A stretch of DNA of 6,804 bases from an uncultured Ruminococcus sp. (GTDB lineage: Bacteria > Bacillota > Clostridia > Oscillospirales > Ruminococcaceae), in NCBI GenBank assembly GCA_900554975.1, contig USJI01000058.1, positions 1 to 6,804 of the forward strand. The letters are read 5' to 3'. Below are positions 1 to 5,663 of the stretch, piece by piece. Every line of letters begins with the position of its first letter. Positions within the stretch are counted from its first letter, which is position 1. The notes under the pieces were generated by a model that worked only from the letters and a program-made list of their open reading frames with translations, did not search any database and had not been told where the DNA came from. Both the position numbers and the translations under genes were made by a program.

Positions 1-2
1 AA

Positions 3-1133
3 GCGGAAATGGTGATTTCATCAAAGGGCATTACAAACTGTGCAGCGGAATATACGGAAACTTCCATACCGTCAGCAGAGGAAATTCCTTTTGAGAATCC
101 TGTTAACTCCGGAGCAGAACTGGTTGAAGCCTGTGGAATATATATAGAGGACGAATTTGTCGGAGCTGTTGTTGACGGAGAAAATATACAACAGGAACTT
201 GAAGTTATAATTGACGGATATCTTGAAAGTGACAATGTTATCGAAGCTTCATATACAATTGAACCGGACCTGAAACAGGGAATTTACCGTTCTGAAACGC
301 TTGTTGACGAATCGGATATGAAAGATTTTCTGACGGGCGAAAAGGAAGTCCTGACCGAATATACTGCCGAAAAAGAGGACACTCCTGAAAAAATAGCAGA
401 GGATTTCGGCATGAGCGTGGACGAGGTGAAGGAACTTAATCCGGAAATAGATAAGGAAATCGAGGACGGAAGTCAGGTTAAAATAAAGGAAAAGGTTTCG
501 GTTCTGCCTGTTAAATATGTCTGTGAGGAAAAGGAAGAGGAGGTCATTGAACTTGACACATATTCCTATAACGATTCAGATGAACTCGTTTCAGAGGGGA
601 TAAGAGGCAGGAAGATGAGTACCTATCAGGTTACCTATATAGACGGAACGGAAATTTCACGAAAGCTTACAGATTCCCGTACAGTTGAATTTCCTTCGGA
701 AGAAGATACAGATAATATGCAGGAGGACTTATATTCTGAAAGCGTACCTGACACTGCTGAGATATTTTCAGGTGAATTTATCTGGCCTGTCAGCGGAGGA
801 TATATAAGTGATACTTTCGGCAGTGACAGAAATCATAAAGGACTTGACATTGCCGCAGACTGCGGTACTTCAATTTTTGCGTCAGACGGCGGAACGGTTA
901 TTGATGCCGGCTGGAATGACGGCGGCTATGGAAACTATGTTGTTATTGACCATGGCAACGGTTATGTTACGCTTTATGGTCATGCAAGCGAGGTGTATGT
1001 GAGTGCCGGAGATGTTGTTTCGCAGGGAGATGAAATTGCAGCTGTCGGTTCGACAGGAGATTCAACAGGCAATCACTGTCATTTTGAAATAAGGTTTGAA
1101 GGGGATTATCTTAATCCGGAAAACTTTATATAA
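3..1133 (+). CDS. M23 family metallopeptidase with LysM and G5-like domains (5' end missing)
   Basis: This is the C-terminal part of an exported cell-wall endopeptidase of the LytM/M23 family, which cleaves peptide cross-bridges in peptidoglycan. The frame is open to the left edge. The first ATG (position 9) has no visible ribosome site, and no signal peptide or membrane anchor is present, so the true start lies outside the window. Counting from that ATG: an acidic N-terminal region at 1-115; a LysM-like segment at about 117-161 (IAEDFGMSVDEVKELNP); a G5-like beta segment at about 162-228; and an M23 domain at about 255-374. The zinc ligands are present: H276 and D280 (HKGLD) and H358 in HCH (356-358), with the catalytic-type H325 in YGHAS. 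The protein is strongly acidic. It ends 369 nt before rpsJ, and no clear terminator follows it. The M23 assignment is confident, G5 less so. Confidence 0.88.
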   Translation, partial: AEMVISSKGITNCAAEYTETSIPSAEEIPFENPVNSGAELVEACGIYIEDEFVGAVVDGENIQQELEVIIDGYLESDNVIEASYTIEPDLKQGIYRSETLVDESDMKDFLTGEKEVLTEYTAEKEDTPEKIAEDFGMSVDEVKELNPEIDKEIEDGSQVKIKEKVSVLPVKYVCEEKEEEVIELDTYSYNDSDELVSEGIRGRKMSTYQVTYIDGTEISRKLTDSRTVEFPSEEDTDNMQEDLYSESVPDTAEIFSGEFIWPVSGGYISDTFGSDRNHKGLDIAADCGTSIFASDGGTVIDAGWNDGGYGNYVVIDHGNGYVTLYGHASEVYVSAGDVVSQGDEIAAVGSTGDSTGNHCHFEIRFEGDYLNPENFI

Positions 1134-1183
1134 ATAATTTTATCAATTCATAAAAAGTTTACAAATAAAATATGCTCAAAGTG

Positions 1184-1212
1184 TTGCCAAACTGTGCTTT
1201 ATATGTTATAAT
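1184..1212 (+). promoter_or_regulatory. Sigma-A-type extended -10 promoter of the S10 operon
   Basis: A -35 box TTGCCA (1184-1189, five of six consensus bases) is followed by an exact 17-bp spacer and a perfect TATAAT (1207-1212). TG at 1204-1205 adds an extended -10. The roughly 50 bases before it are very AT-rich and could act as an UP element. The predicted start site is about 1219, which gives a leader of about 280 nt before rpsJ. A strong, growth-linked promoter is expected for an r-protein operon. This is the best promoter in the window. Confidence 0.8.
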
Positions 1213-1391
1213 TATCAAGCGTGATTGCAACAGATATGCGATGAAGCAGAAGGTTGCCGGCGGTATGCCGGGTAATTTCTGTGGAGTATGTCCGATTTTA
1301 AACCGGGCGACTGAAATACCGAACACAGTTAGTGACATTTTTGGGCTTATTAAAAAGCTTGAAGTGTGTAATTGTGTCCTGATGACAGTAA

Positions 1392-1424
1392 CCCGAACTC
1401 ATAAGAGTGTCGGGATTTTTTATT
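1392..1424 (+). terminator. Intrinsic terminator within the rpsJ leader (possible attenuator)
   Basis: CCCGAACTC (1392-1400), loop ATAA, then GAGTGTCGGG (1405-1414) form a 9-bp stem with one bulged G at 1409. TTTTTT (1416-1421) follows almost at once. It lies about 170 nt downstream of the predicted start site and about 80 nt before the rpsJ ribosome site. It is therefore placed to stop leader transcripts rather than to end the upstream hydrolase gene, which finishes 258 nt earlier, before the promoter. Confidence 0.72.
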
Positions 1425-1435
1425 GTTACAGACAG

Positions 1436-1462
1436 GAAATGCACGGGTGCGTGCAGTATTTC
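1436..1462 (+). promoter_or_regulatory. Hairpin between the leader terminator and the rpsJ ribosome site
   Basis: TGCAC (1440-1444) pairs with GTGCA (1451-1455) around loop GGGTGC. After a 3-nt bulge the stem continues with GAAA (1436-1439) against TTTC (1459-1462). It lies 26 nt upstream of the AAGGAGG site and does not cover it, so it could affect translation only by binding a factor or by remodelling. No T-tract follows, so it is not a terminator. Confidence 0.4.
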
Positions 1463-1487
1463 ATATCCGGCCCCCAAAAATAAATCC

Positions 1488-1505
1488 AAGGAGGCGAAAA
1501 AAGTG
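1488..1505 (+). promoter_or_regulatory. Ribosome binding site fixing the GTG start of rpsJ
   Basis: AAGGAGG at 1488-1494 lies 8 nt before GTG at 1503. This decides the start. The frame is open upstream to an ATG at 1407, but that codon lies inside the leader terminator and has no ribosome site, and the extra residues do not match S10. Confidence 0.85.
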
Positions 1506-1817
1506 GCAGTCAACGAAAAGATCAGAATCAAGATCAAGGGTTATGAACACGCAACAGTAGATGCAGCAGCTGCAAAGATTGTTGAAGCGGCAAAGAGAAG
1601 CGGTGCAAGAGTTTCCGGACCAATCCCGCTCCCTACAGATAAAGAGGTTATAACAATCCTCAGAGCCGTTCACAAGTACAAGGACAGCCGTGAGCAGTTT
1701 GAAATGAGAACTCATAAGAGACTTATCGACGTTATCAGACCAACTGCAAAGACTACAGATGCTCTTCAGAAGCTGGAAGTTCCGGCAGGCGTGGACATCG
1801 TAATGGAGCTTAAGTAA
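1503..1817 (+). CDS. rpsJ: 30S ribosomal protein S10
   Basis: This is the first gene of the S10 operon and encodes S10, a small-subunit head protein that also acts as NusE in transcription antitermination. The product is 104 residues, within the usual 102-105. It begins [14 protein letters not shown] after the initiator Met-Ala and holds the typical core SGPIPLPT followed by the [14 protein letters not shown] segment (here [12 protein letters not shown]), ending in VDIVMELK. The GTG start is chosen from the AAGGAGG site 8 nt upstream and from family length. Two stops in tandem (TAA TAA, 1815-1820) end it. It is preceded by a strong promoter and a folded leader with a terminator, so regulation by attenuation is plausible. 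It is separated from rplC by an unusually long, hairpin-rich 116-nt gap. Confidence 0.97.
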   Translation: MAVNEKIRIKIKGYEHATVDAAAAKIVEAAKRSGARVSGPIPLPTDKEVITILRAVHKYKDSREQFEMRTHKRLIDVIRPTAKTTDALQKLEVPAGVDIVMELK

Positions 1818-1836
1818 TAAAGCTTTAAAGCCCCTG

Positions 1837-1906
1837 ATTCCGCAGAAAATCCGCTGTGGAATAATGGCGGGACAGCCCGCCGGTCATGTTGGCGAGCGAG
1901 GCCAAC
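1837..1906 (+). promoter_or_regulatory. Three tandem hairpins in the rpsJ-rplC gap
   Basis: Hairpin A pairs 1837-1845 with 1854-1862 (9 bp with one GU, 8-nt loop). Hairpin B pairs GGCGGG (1866-1871) with CCCGCC (1876-1881), loop ACAG. Hairpin C pairs GTTGGC (1888-1893) with GCCAAC (1901-1906), 7-nt loop. The stretch 1865-1907 has 31 G/C in 43 bases, far above its surroundings. None is followed by a T-tract, so these are not ordinary terminators. They end 12 nt before the rplC ribosome site. They could be an internal regulatory RNA, an mRNA processing or stability element, or a small dispersed repeat; the sequence alone does not decide. Confidence 0.6.
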
Positions 1907-1933
1907 CAATAACCTAACAGGAGGAAAATATAC

Positions 1934-2566
1934 ATGAAAAAAGGTATTATCGGCAAGAAAATCGGTATGACACAGATTTTCGATGAATCAGGAAAAGTAA
2001 TTCCTGTAACAGTAGTTGAAGCCGGACCATGTGTCGTTGTTCAGAAGAAAACTGTTGAAAACGATGGTTATGAAGCTGTTCAGCTCGGTTTCGGCGAAGT
2101 AAAGGCTACAAGAGTTAACAAGCCGATGAAGGGTCACTTCGACAAGGCAGATGCTGCTTACAAGAAGGAACTCAAGGAATTCAGACTTGAAGATTGTTCA
2201 GCAGTTAATGTTGGTGACATTCTCAAGGCTGACACATTTGCTGTAGGCGACATGGTTGATGTCAGCGGTACAAGCAAAGGTAAGGGTTTCCAGGGTACAG
2301 TTAAGCGTCATAACAACGCAAGACTTAAGGAAACACACGGTACAGGTCCTGTACACAGACACGCAGGTTCTATGGGCGCTTGTTCTTCACCTTCAAGAAT
2401 TTTCAAGGGTAAGGGAATGCCTGGACAGATGGGTAACGAAAAAGTTACTGTTCAGAATCTGGAAGTTGTTAAAGTTGATGCAGAAAATAATCTTATCGCA
2501 CTCAAGGGTGCAGTTCCGGGTCCTAAGGGCGGAATCGTATCCATTATAAACAGCGTTAAGGCTTAA
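1934..2566 (+). CDS. rplC: 50S ribosomal protein L3
   Basis: L3 is one of the first proteins to bind 23S rRNA; its long extension reaches toward the peptidyl transferase centre. The product is 210 residues, normal for the family. It opens with [17 protein letters not shown] and has the central signature SKGKGFQG (114-121) followed by KRHN. The extension then follows with [14 protein letters not shown] (135-148) and GMPGQMG (161-167). Gln165 in that last motif matches the glutamine that PrmB methylates in E. coli L3. AGGAGG (1919-1924) lies 9 nt before the ATG. rplD follows after 17 nt, which supports co-transcription. No oddities are seen in the protein. Confidence 0.98.
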   Translation: MKKGIIGKKIGMTQIFDESGKVIPVTVVEAGPCVVVQKKTVENDGYEAVQLGFGEVKATRVNKPMKGHFDKADAAYKKELKEFRLEDCSAVNVGDILKADTFAVGDMVDVSGTSKGKGFQGTVKRHNNARLKETHGTGPVHRHAGSMGACSSPSRIFKGKGMPGQMGNEKVTVQNLEVVKVDAENNLIALKGAVPGPKGGIVSIINSVKA

Positions 2567-2583
2567 GGAAGGAGGAAGCATAT

Positions 2584-3207
2584 ATGTCAAAGGTATCAGT
2601 TTTTGATATGGCAGGAAATCAGGTTTCTGAAACAGAAATTTCCGATGCTGTATTCGGTATTGAACCAAATGAAGCTGTAATGCATGCGATGGTTGTGAAT
2701 TATCTTGCAAATCAGCGTCAGGGCACACAGTCCACACTGACTCGTACAGAAGTTCGCGGCGGCGGCAGAAAGCCATGGAGACAGAAGGGAACAGGCCATG
2801 CAAGACAGGGCTCTATCCGTGCTCCTCAGTGGACACACGGCGGTGTAGCTATCGGTCCTAAGCCAAGAGATTACAGTTATACACTTAATAAGAAGGTAAG
2901 AAGACTTGCTATGAAGTCAGCTTTATCTTCAAAGGCTCAGAATGACAATCTTATTGTTGTTGATGCACTGAATCTTGACGGATTCAAAACAAAGACTATC
3001 GTAAATATGCTCAAGGCTCTCAACGTTGACGGCAAGGCTCTCATCGTTACAGCTGATGCGGACAAGATGGTAGTTAAGAGTGCAGCGAACATTCCGGGCG
3101 TTAAGACAGCAGCAGTCAATACACTTAATGTATACGACATTCTCAACCACGACAAATTTATCGTTGTTAAGAACGCTGTCGAAAAAATCGAGGAGGTGTA
3201 CGCATAA
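2584..3207 (+). CDS. rplD: 50S ribosomal protein L4
   Basis: L4 is a large-subunit assembly protein whose extended loop lines the nascent peptide exit tunnel. It is 207 residues, as usual for the family. The basic tunnel loop is at about 43-98 and contains [20 protein letters not shown] followed by [10 protein letters not shown] and the GPKPRDYSY segment. The C-terminal part is the alpha/beta globular domain ([13 protein letters not shown]). AAGGAGG (2569-2575) sits 8 nt before the ATG. Its TAA stop shares one base with the rplW start (TAATG), and the rplW ribosome site lies inside its last codons, so the two are probably translationally coupled. In E. coli L4 also represses this operon; whether that holds here is unknown, but the structured leader upstream of rpsJ makes it worth asking. 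Confidence 0.98.
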   Translation: MSKVSVFDMAGNQVSETEISDAVFGIEPNEAVMHAMVVNYLANQRQGTQSTLTRTEVRGGGRKPWRQKGTGHARQGSIRAPQWTHGGVAIGPKPRDYSYTLNKKVRRLAMKSALSSKAQNDNLIVVDALNLDGFKTKTIVNMLKALNVDGKALIVTADADKMVVKSAANIPGVKTAAVNTLNVYDILNHDKFIVVKNAVEKIEEVYA

Positions 3208-3518
3208 TGAAAGCACCACAGGATATCATCCTCAAGCCTATCATTACAGAAAGAAGCATTGATATACTTCCTTCAGGAAAGTATACTTTCAAGGTTGCAA
3301 AGGATGCTAACAAAGTTGAGATAGCAAAGGCAGTAGAACAGCTTTTCGGCGTAGAAGTTACAAAGGTTAACACACTCAACTGCAAGGGACGTGCAAGACG
3401 TGTCGGCAGATTTGAAGGTAAGAAGGCTGACTGGAAAAAAGCTATCGTTACTATAAATCAGGAACCTGATGACAAGAAGATTAAGTCATCTATCGAGTTC
3501 TTCGACGGTCTGTATTAA
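3207..3518 (+). CDS. rplW: 50S ribosomal protein L23
   Basis: L23 sits at the exit of the polypeptide tunnel, where trigger factor and SRP dock. The product is 103 residues, near the usual 95-105. The N-terminal motif DIILKPIITERS is characteristic, followed by YTFKVAKDANKVEIAKAVEQ and the V-x-KVNTL strand (VEVTKVNTLNCKGR). The basic loop RARRVGRFEGKKADWKKA precedes the last strand. The ATG overlaps the rplD stop by one base. AGGAGGT (3191-3197) lies 9 nt upstream, within rplD. It ends with tandem TAA TAG (3516-3521). Confidence 0.97.
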   Translation: MKAPQDIILKPIITERSIDILPSGKYTFKVAKDANKVEIAKAVEQLFGVEVTKVNTLNCKGRARRVGRFEGKKADWKKAIVTINQEPDDKKIKSSIEFFDGLY

Positions 3519-3541
3519 TAGCTGATACAGATTTACGGTAT

Positions 3542-3556
3542 GGGAGTAATGCTCCC
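3542..3556 (+). promoter_or_regulatory. Small hairpin in the rplW-rplB gap
   Basis: GGGAG (3542-3546) and CTCCC (3552-3556) form a perfect 5-bp stem with a 5-nt loop, 15 nt before the rplB ribosome site. No T-tract follows, so it is not a terminator. The 67-nt gap in which it sits is the second longest between the r-protein genes. A role is possible but unproven. Confidence 0.35.
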
Positions 3557-3571
3557 GCAAACAACGCATTT

Positions 3572-3588
3572 AAGGAGTGAAAACAATG
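3572..3588 (+). promoter_or_regulatory. Ribosome binding site fixing the ATG start of rplB
   Basis: AAGGAG (3572-3577) lies 8 nt before ATG at 3586. A GTG at 3577 in the same frame would give a product three residues longer, but it overlaps the ribosome site itself. L2 proteins start MAIKxYKPTTPxRR, which is exactly what follows the chosen ATG. Confidence 0.85.
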
Positions 3589-4419
3589 GCTATAAAAACC
3601 TATAAACCGACAACTCCTTCACGTCGTCAGATGACATGTACTGACTATTCGGATTTGTCTAAGGTTGCTCCGGAGAAAAGCCTGCTTGAACCTCTCAAGA
3701 AGAAGTCTGGCAGAAACAGCTACGGAAGAATTACAGTTCGCCACAGAGGCGGCGGCTCAAAGAGAAAATATCGTGTAATCGATTTTAAACGTGATAAGGA
3801 TAACATGAACGCAACAGTTCAGACACTTGAATATGATCCGAACCGTTCAGCATTCATCGCTCTCGTTCAGTATGAAGACGGCGAAAAGAGATATATCCTT
3901 GCACCAAACGGCTTAAAGGTTGGAGACGTAGTTTGCTCAGGCCCTGAAGCTGATATCAAGGCAGGAAATGCACTCGAAATGGTAAACATTCCGGTTGGTA
4001 CATTTATCCATGCTATTGAACTTTACCCAGGCAAGGGCGCACAGATGGTTCGTTCTGCCGGTAACATGGCTCAGCTGATGGCTAAAGAAGGCAAGTATGC
4101 ACTTGTTAGACTTCCTTCCGGAGAACTGAGAAACGTTCCTATCAACTGCAAGGCTACAATCGGTCAGGTAAGCAACATTGACCACGAAAACGTTAATTTA
4201 GGTAAGGCCGGAAGAACCCGTCATAAGGGTATCAGACCTACTGTAAGAGGTTCTGTAATGAACCCATGCGATCACCCACATGGTGGTGGTGAAGGTAAAT
4301 CACCTGTTGGACGTCCGGGACCTGTTACTCCTTGGGGTAAGCCAGCACTTGGCTATAAGACCCGTAAGAAGCATAACCGTTCTGACAAGTTTATCGTAAA
4401 ACGCAGAAACGGCAAATAA
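3586..4419 (+). CDS. rplB: 50S ribosomal protein L2
   Basis: L2 is a highly conserved large-subunit protein needed for subunit association and for the structure of the peptidyl transferase region. The product is 277 residues, as expected. It begins [17 protein letters not shown] and carries [19 protein letters not shown] in the RNA-binding N-terminal part. The middle holds the beta-barrel domain ([24 protein letters not shown]). The C-terminal signature [17 protein letters not shown] begins at about residue 229 and includes His230 and His232, equivalent to the region of E. coli His229. [17 protein letters not shown] follows and the protein ends in RRNGK. rpsS follows after 21 nt. No unusual features. 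Confidence 0.98.
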   Translation: MAIKTYKPTTPSRRQMTCTDYSDLSKVAPEKSLLEPLKKKSGRNSYGRITVRHRGGGSKRKYRVIDFKRDKDNMNATVQTLEYDPNRSAFIALVQYEDGEKRYILAPNGLKVGDVVCSGPEADIKAGNALEMVNIPVGTFIHAIELYPGKGAQMVRSAGNMAQLMAKEGKYALVRLPSGELRNVPINCKATIGQVSNIDHENVNLGKAGRTRHKGIRPTVRGSVMNPCDHPHGGGEGKSPVGRPGPVTPWGKPALGYKTRKKHNRSDKFIVKRRNGK

Positions 4420-4440
4420 GCTGAAAGGAGGAACTGATTA

Positions 4441-4722
4441 ATGAGTCGTAGTGTTAAGAAAGGGCCATACGTCCAGGAGGCTCTTTATAAGAAAGTTGCT
4501 GCATTAAACAACGCAGGCGAAAAGAAGGTCGTTAAAACTTGGAGCAGATCTTCAACAATTTTCCCTGAATTTGTTGGTCACACATTTGCAGTTCATGACG
4601 GACGCAAGCACGTTCCTGTATATGTTACAGAAGATATGGTAGGTCATAAACTCGGTGAGTTTGCTCCTACAAGAACATATAAGGGACACGCCGGTTCAAA
4701 AACTACAAACAACGGCAAGTAA
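4441..4722 (+). CDS. rpsS: 30S ribosomal protein S19
   Basis: S19 lies in the head of the small subunit near the A site and forms bridges to the large subunit. The 93-residue product matches the family length. It begins [11 protein letters not shown] and has the conserved [27 protein letters not shown] core (here split around KTWSRSS and [15 protein letters not shown]). It then has [22 protein letters not shown] and a basic tail. AAGGAGG (4425-4431) lies 9 nt before the ATG. It ends with tandem TAA TAG (4720-4725), and rplV follows after 20 nt. Confidence 0.98.
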   Translation: MSRSVKKGPYVQEALYKKVAALNNAGEKKVVKTWSRSSTIFPEFVGHTFAVHDGRKHVPVYVTEDMVGHKLGEFAPTRTYKGHAGSKTTNNGK

Positions 4723-4742
4723 TAGCGGAAGGAGGAATTCAA

Positions 4743-5078
4743 ATGGAAGCTAGAGCATATCTGAGAAACGCTCGTATCGCACCAAGAAAGGTTCAGGTTG
4801 TTCTTGATCTTATCAGAAATAAGCCTGTAGACGTTGCACTTGCTACTCTCAATTATACACCAAAGGCTGCATGTGAAATACTTGAAAAGCTTTTGAAATC
4901 CGCTATTGCAAACGCTGAAAACAATCACGACATGAACAGAGATGACCTTTATGTTGCTGAGTGTTTTGTTTGCCCGGGTCCTATAATGAAGAGAATTATG
5001 CCAAGAGCACAGGGCAGAGCATACAGAATTTTAAAGAGAACATCACATGTTACAATTGTTCTTAAAGAAAAAGAATAA
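4743..5078 (+). CDS. rplV: 50S ribosomal protein L22
   Basis: L22 binds all domains of 23S rRNA; its beta-hairpin lines the exit tunnel and is a site of macrolide resistance mutations in other species. The product is 111 residues, typical for the family. It starts [20 protein letters not shown] and has the helical region [19 protein letters not shown]. The tunnel hairpin runs through [20 protein letters not shown], and RTSHVTIVL follows near the C-terminus. AAGGAGG (4729-4735) lies 7 nt before the ATG. rpsC begins 18 nt after its stop. This is the last complete S10-operon gene before the join at about 5136. Confidence 0.98.
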   Translation: MEARAYLRNARIAPRKVQVVLDLIRNKPVDVALATLNYTPKAACEILEKLLKSAIANAENNHDMNRDDLYVAECFVCPGPIMKRIMPRAQGRAYRILKRTSHVTIVLKEKE

Positions 5079-5096
5079 TCCCAAGGAGGTTTAATA

Positions 5097-5189
5097 ATGG
5101 GCCAGAAAGTTAATCCGCACGGTCTGCGTGTAGGTTCAAAAAGTAAAGGAAGGCTACGCAGTATAGAATACCCACTACATTGGCCTTGA
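5097..5189 (+). CDS. rpsC: 30S ribosomal protein S3, 5' fragment (cut after about 13 codons)
   Basis: AAGGAGGT (5083-5090) and ATG at 5097 begin a perfect S3 N-terminus, MGQKVNPHGLRVG (codons 1-13, ending at 5135). S3 proteins then continue with VIKDWDSxW or close variants. Here the frame changes abruptly to unrelated residues and stops at TGA 5187-5189, giving only 30 codons against the usual 210-220. The later codons (from about 5136) are the antisense of a glycosyltransferase gene. S3 is essential, and its position directly after rplV is canonical, so the missing part is best explained by a false join rather than by true loss. The fragment has no expected function. Confidence 0.9.
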   Translation: MGQKVNPHGLRVGSKSKGRLRSIEYPLHWP

Positions 5190-5475
5190 TAATGCCCCAG
5201 AATTCAAACCGGCGGCTCTTTACTCTGGCCGGATCGTACAAGTGAAAGAAATAATAGGAAGCAAGATAACAAGGAATCAGCATAAATAACATCTGGGAAT
5301 AAGAACCCAGGCTTCCGTAGATACCAATCGGTGCATTGATCCATCCAAGGAGGATCAAAATGCTGTGCTGTTCATCAAAGCGCAGATAGTACGCAATGAC
5401 AAATGAAAAGATTATGATCGCTGTGTCAATAAGAATACGAAATATATTAAGAAGTTTTTGATTTCCCTTAATCAA
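5110..5475 (-). CDS. Polyprenyl glycosylphosphotransferase (sugar transferase), N-terminal membrane fragment
   Basis: The visible 113 native residues (5475 down to about 5137) look like the N-terminus of an initiating sugar-1-phosphate transferase of the WbaP/CpsE type. Such enzymes move a sugar phosphate onto undecaprenyl phosphate to start exopolysaccharide or capsule repeats at the membrane. It begins MIKGNQKLLN and has hydrophobic segments at about 14-31, 37-52, 62-78 and 98-113. The family-like patch HLYDPARVKSRRFEFWGIIKAN precedes the last one. The start is TTG, with AGAAGGG (5487-5493) 11 nt upstream; no ATG or GTG is available in frame before the upstream stop. The catalytic C-terminal domain is absent because the gene is cut at the junction. 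The last eight residues of the open frame belong to antisense rpsC. The family call rests on the N-terminus only. Confidence 0.68.
   Translation of the reverse strand: MIKGNQKLLNIFRILIDTAIIIFSFVIAYYLRFDEQHSILILLGWINAPIGIYGSLGSYSQMLFMLIPCYLASYYFFHLYDPARVKSRRFEFWGIIKANVVGILYCVAFLYFLNLHADRAD
5136..5137. other. Junction between two unrelated genomic segments
   Basis: On the plus strand S3 homology ends with the GGT codon at 5133-5135. On the minus strand the glycosyltransferase reads plausibly down to the TTG codon at 5137-5139 (VAFLYFL), after which its residues (NLHADRAD) are simply antisense rpsC. The two truncations meet within a few bases. No transposase, inverted repeat, target duplication or attachment-like sequence is visible at the point. 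The exact base cannot be fixed by eye and may lie a few bases either side. Confidence 0.85.
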
Positions 5476-5559
5476 AACAATAACCGCCCTTCTGTGTATT
5501 ATCAGTGCATCAATAATTATGGTAACAATTTAGTAACAAAAATGCAACATAACATGAAA

Positions 5560-5588
5560 AGTATATACTATTTCTCAATTTTGCACAA
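5560..5588 (-). promoter_or_regulatory. Possible promoter of the sugar transferase gene
   Basis: Read on the minus strand, TATACT (5565-5560) forms a fair -10 box. TTGTGC (5588-5583), 17 bp upstream, forms a weak -35 with three of six consensus bases. This would place the start site near 5553, about 78 nt before the TTG start. The region is AT-rich, so chance matches are likely. Confidence 0.35.
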
Positions 5589-5596
5589 TAAATTTT

Positions 5597-5630
5597 TTTT
5601 CACAATCTTAACACAATTACAGGATATAAT
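5597..5630 (+). promoter_or_regulatory. Promoter of the htrA-like gene with a TTTTCACA box
   Basis: A perfect TATAAT (5625-5630) lies 33 nt before the ATG. No good -35 is found at 17 bp; TTCACA (5599-5604) is 20 bp away, so an activator may be needed. TTTTCACA (5597-5604) matches the octamer I recall from Bacillus subtilis htrA-type promoters controlled by the CssRS stress system. CACAAT occurs three times (5584, 5601, 5612). The -10 is seen directly; the link to a CssR-like regulator is inference. Confidence 0.5.
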
Positions 5631-5663
5631 GATGCATAACATATGACGAAAGGGTGTATTCGA

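Larger units (their letters stand above)
1219..1502 (+). promoter_or_regulatory. Structured 5' leader of the S10 operon (candidate r-protein leader/attenuator)
   Basis: No gene is visible in this stretch, but it folds well by hand. A hairpin CCGGC/GCCGG (1257-1261 with 1267-1271) has loop GGTAT. A helix pairs 1271-1279 with 1313-1320 (8 bp, one bulged A). A second long helix pairs 1323-1330 with 1370-1377 (8 bp, one GU) and encloses a smaller hairpin, 1343-1348 with 1355-1360. A terminator follows at 1392-1421 and a further hairpin at 1436-1462. Promoter, folded leader, terminator, then coding region is the layout of transcription attenuation. In E. coli, L4 (encoded here by rplD) represses its own operon through the S10 leader. 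Whether L4 or another ligand acts here is inference. The folds were not energy-minimised or tested for covariation. Confidence 0.5.

Noticed and set aside
1172..1483. 103-codon open frame across the promoter and leader
   Set aside because: It starts upstream of the predicted transcription start, has no ribosome site, runs through the promoter and terminator, and shows no recognisable protein character.
1407..1502. Longer rpsJ product starting at ATG 1407
   Set aside because: The ATG lies in the terminator stem and has no ribosome site, and the extra residues do not match S10. GTG 1503 has AAGGAGG at the right distance.
3577..3585. GTG start of rplB at 3577
   Set aside because: It overlaps the Shine-Dalgarno site. 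The L2 N-terminus [11 protein letters not shown] begins at ATG 3586.
5097..5200. Transposon or phage insertion into rpsC
   Set aside because: No terminal repeats, target duplication, integrase or transposase is visible, and the right side is a truncated housekeeping-type locus rather than a mobile element.
5345..5389. CCAAGGAGG followed by ATG at 5360 on the plus strand, looking like a gene start
   Set aside because: The frame stops after nine codons and lies antisense to the sugar transferase. It is a chance ribosome-site lookalike.
5458..5646. 62-codon plus-strand frame in the divergent promoter region
   Set aside because: It uses TTG with no ribosome site, has low-complexity AT-driven composition, and overlaps the htrA promoter.
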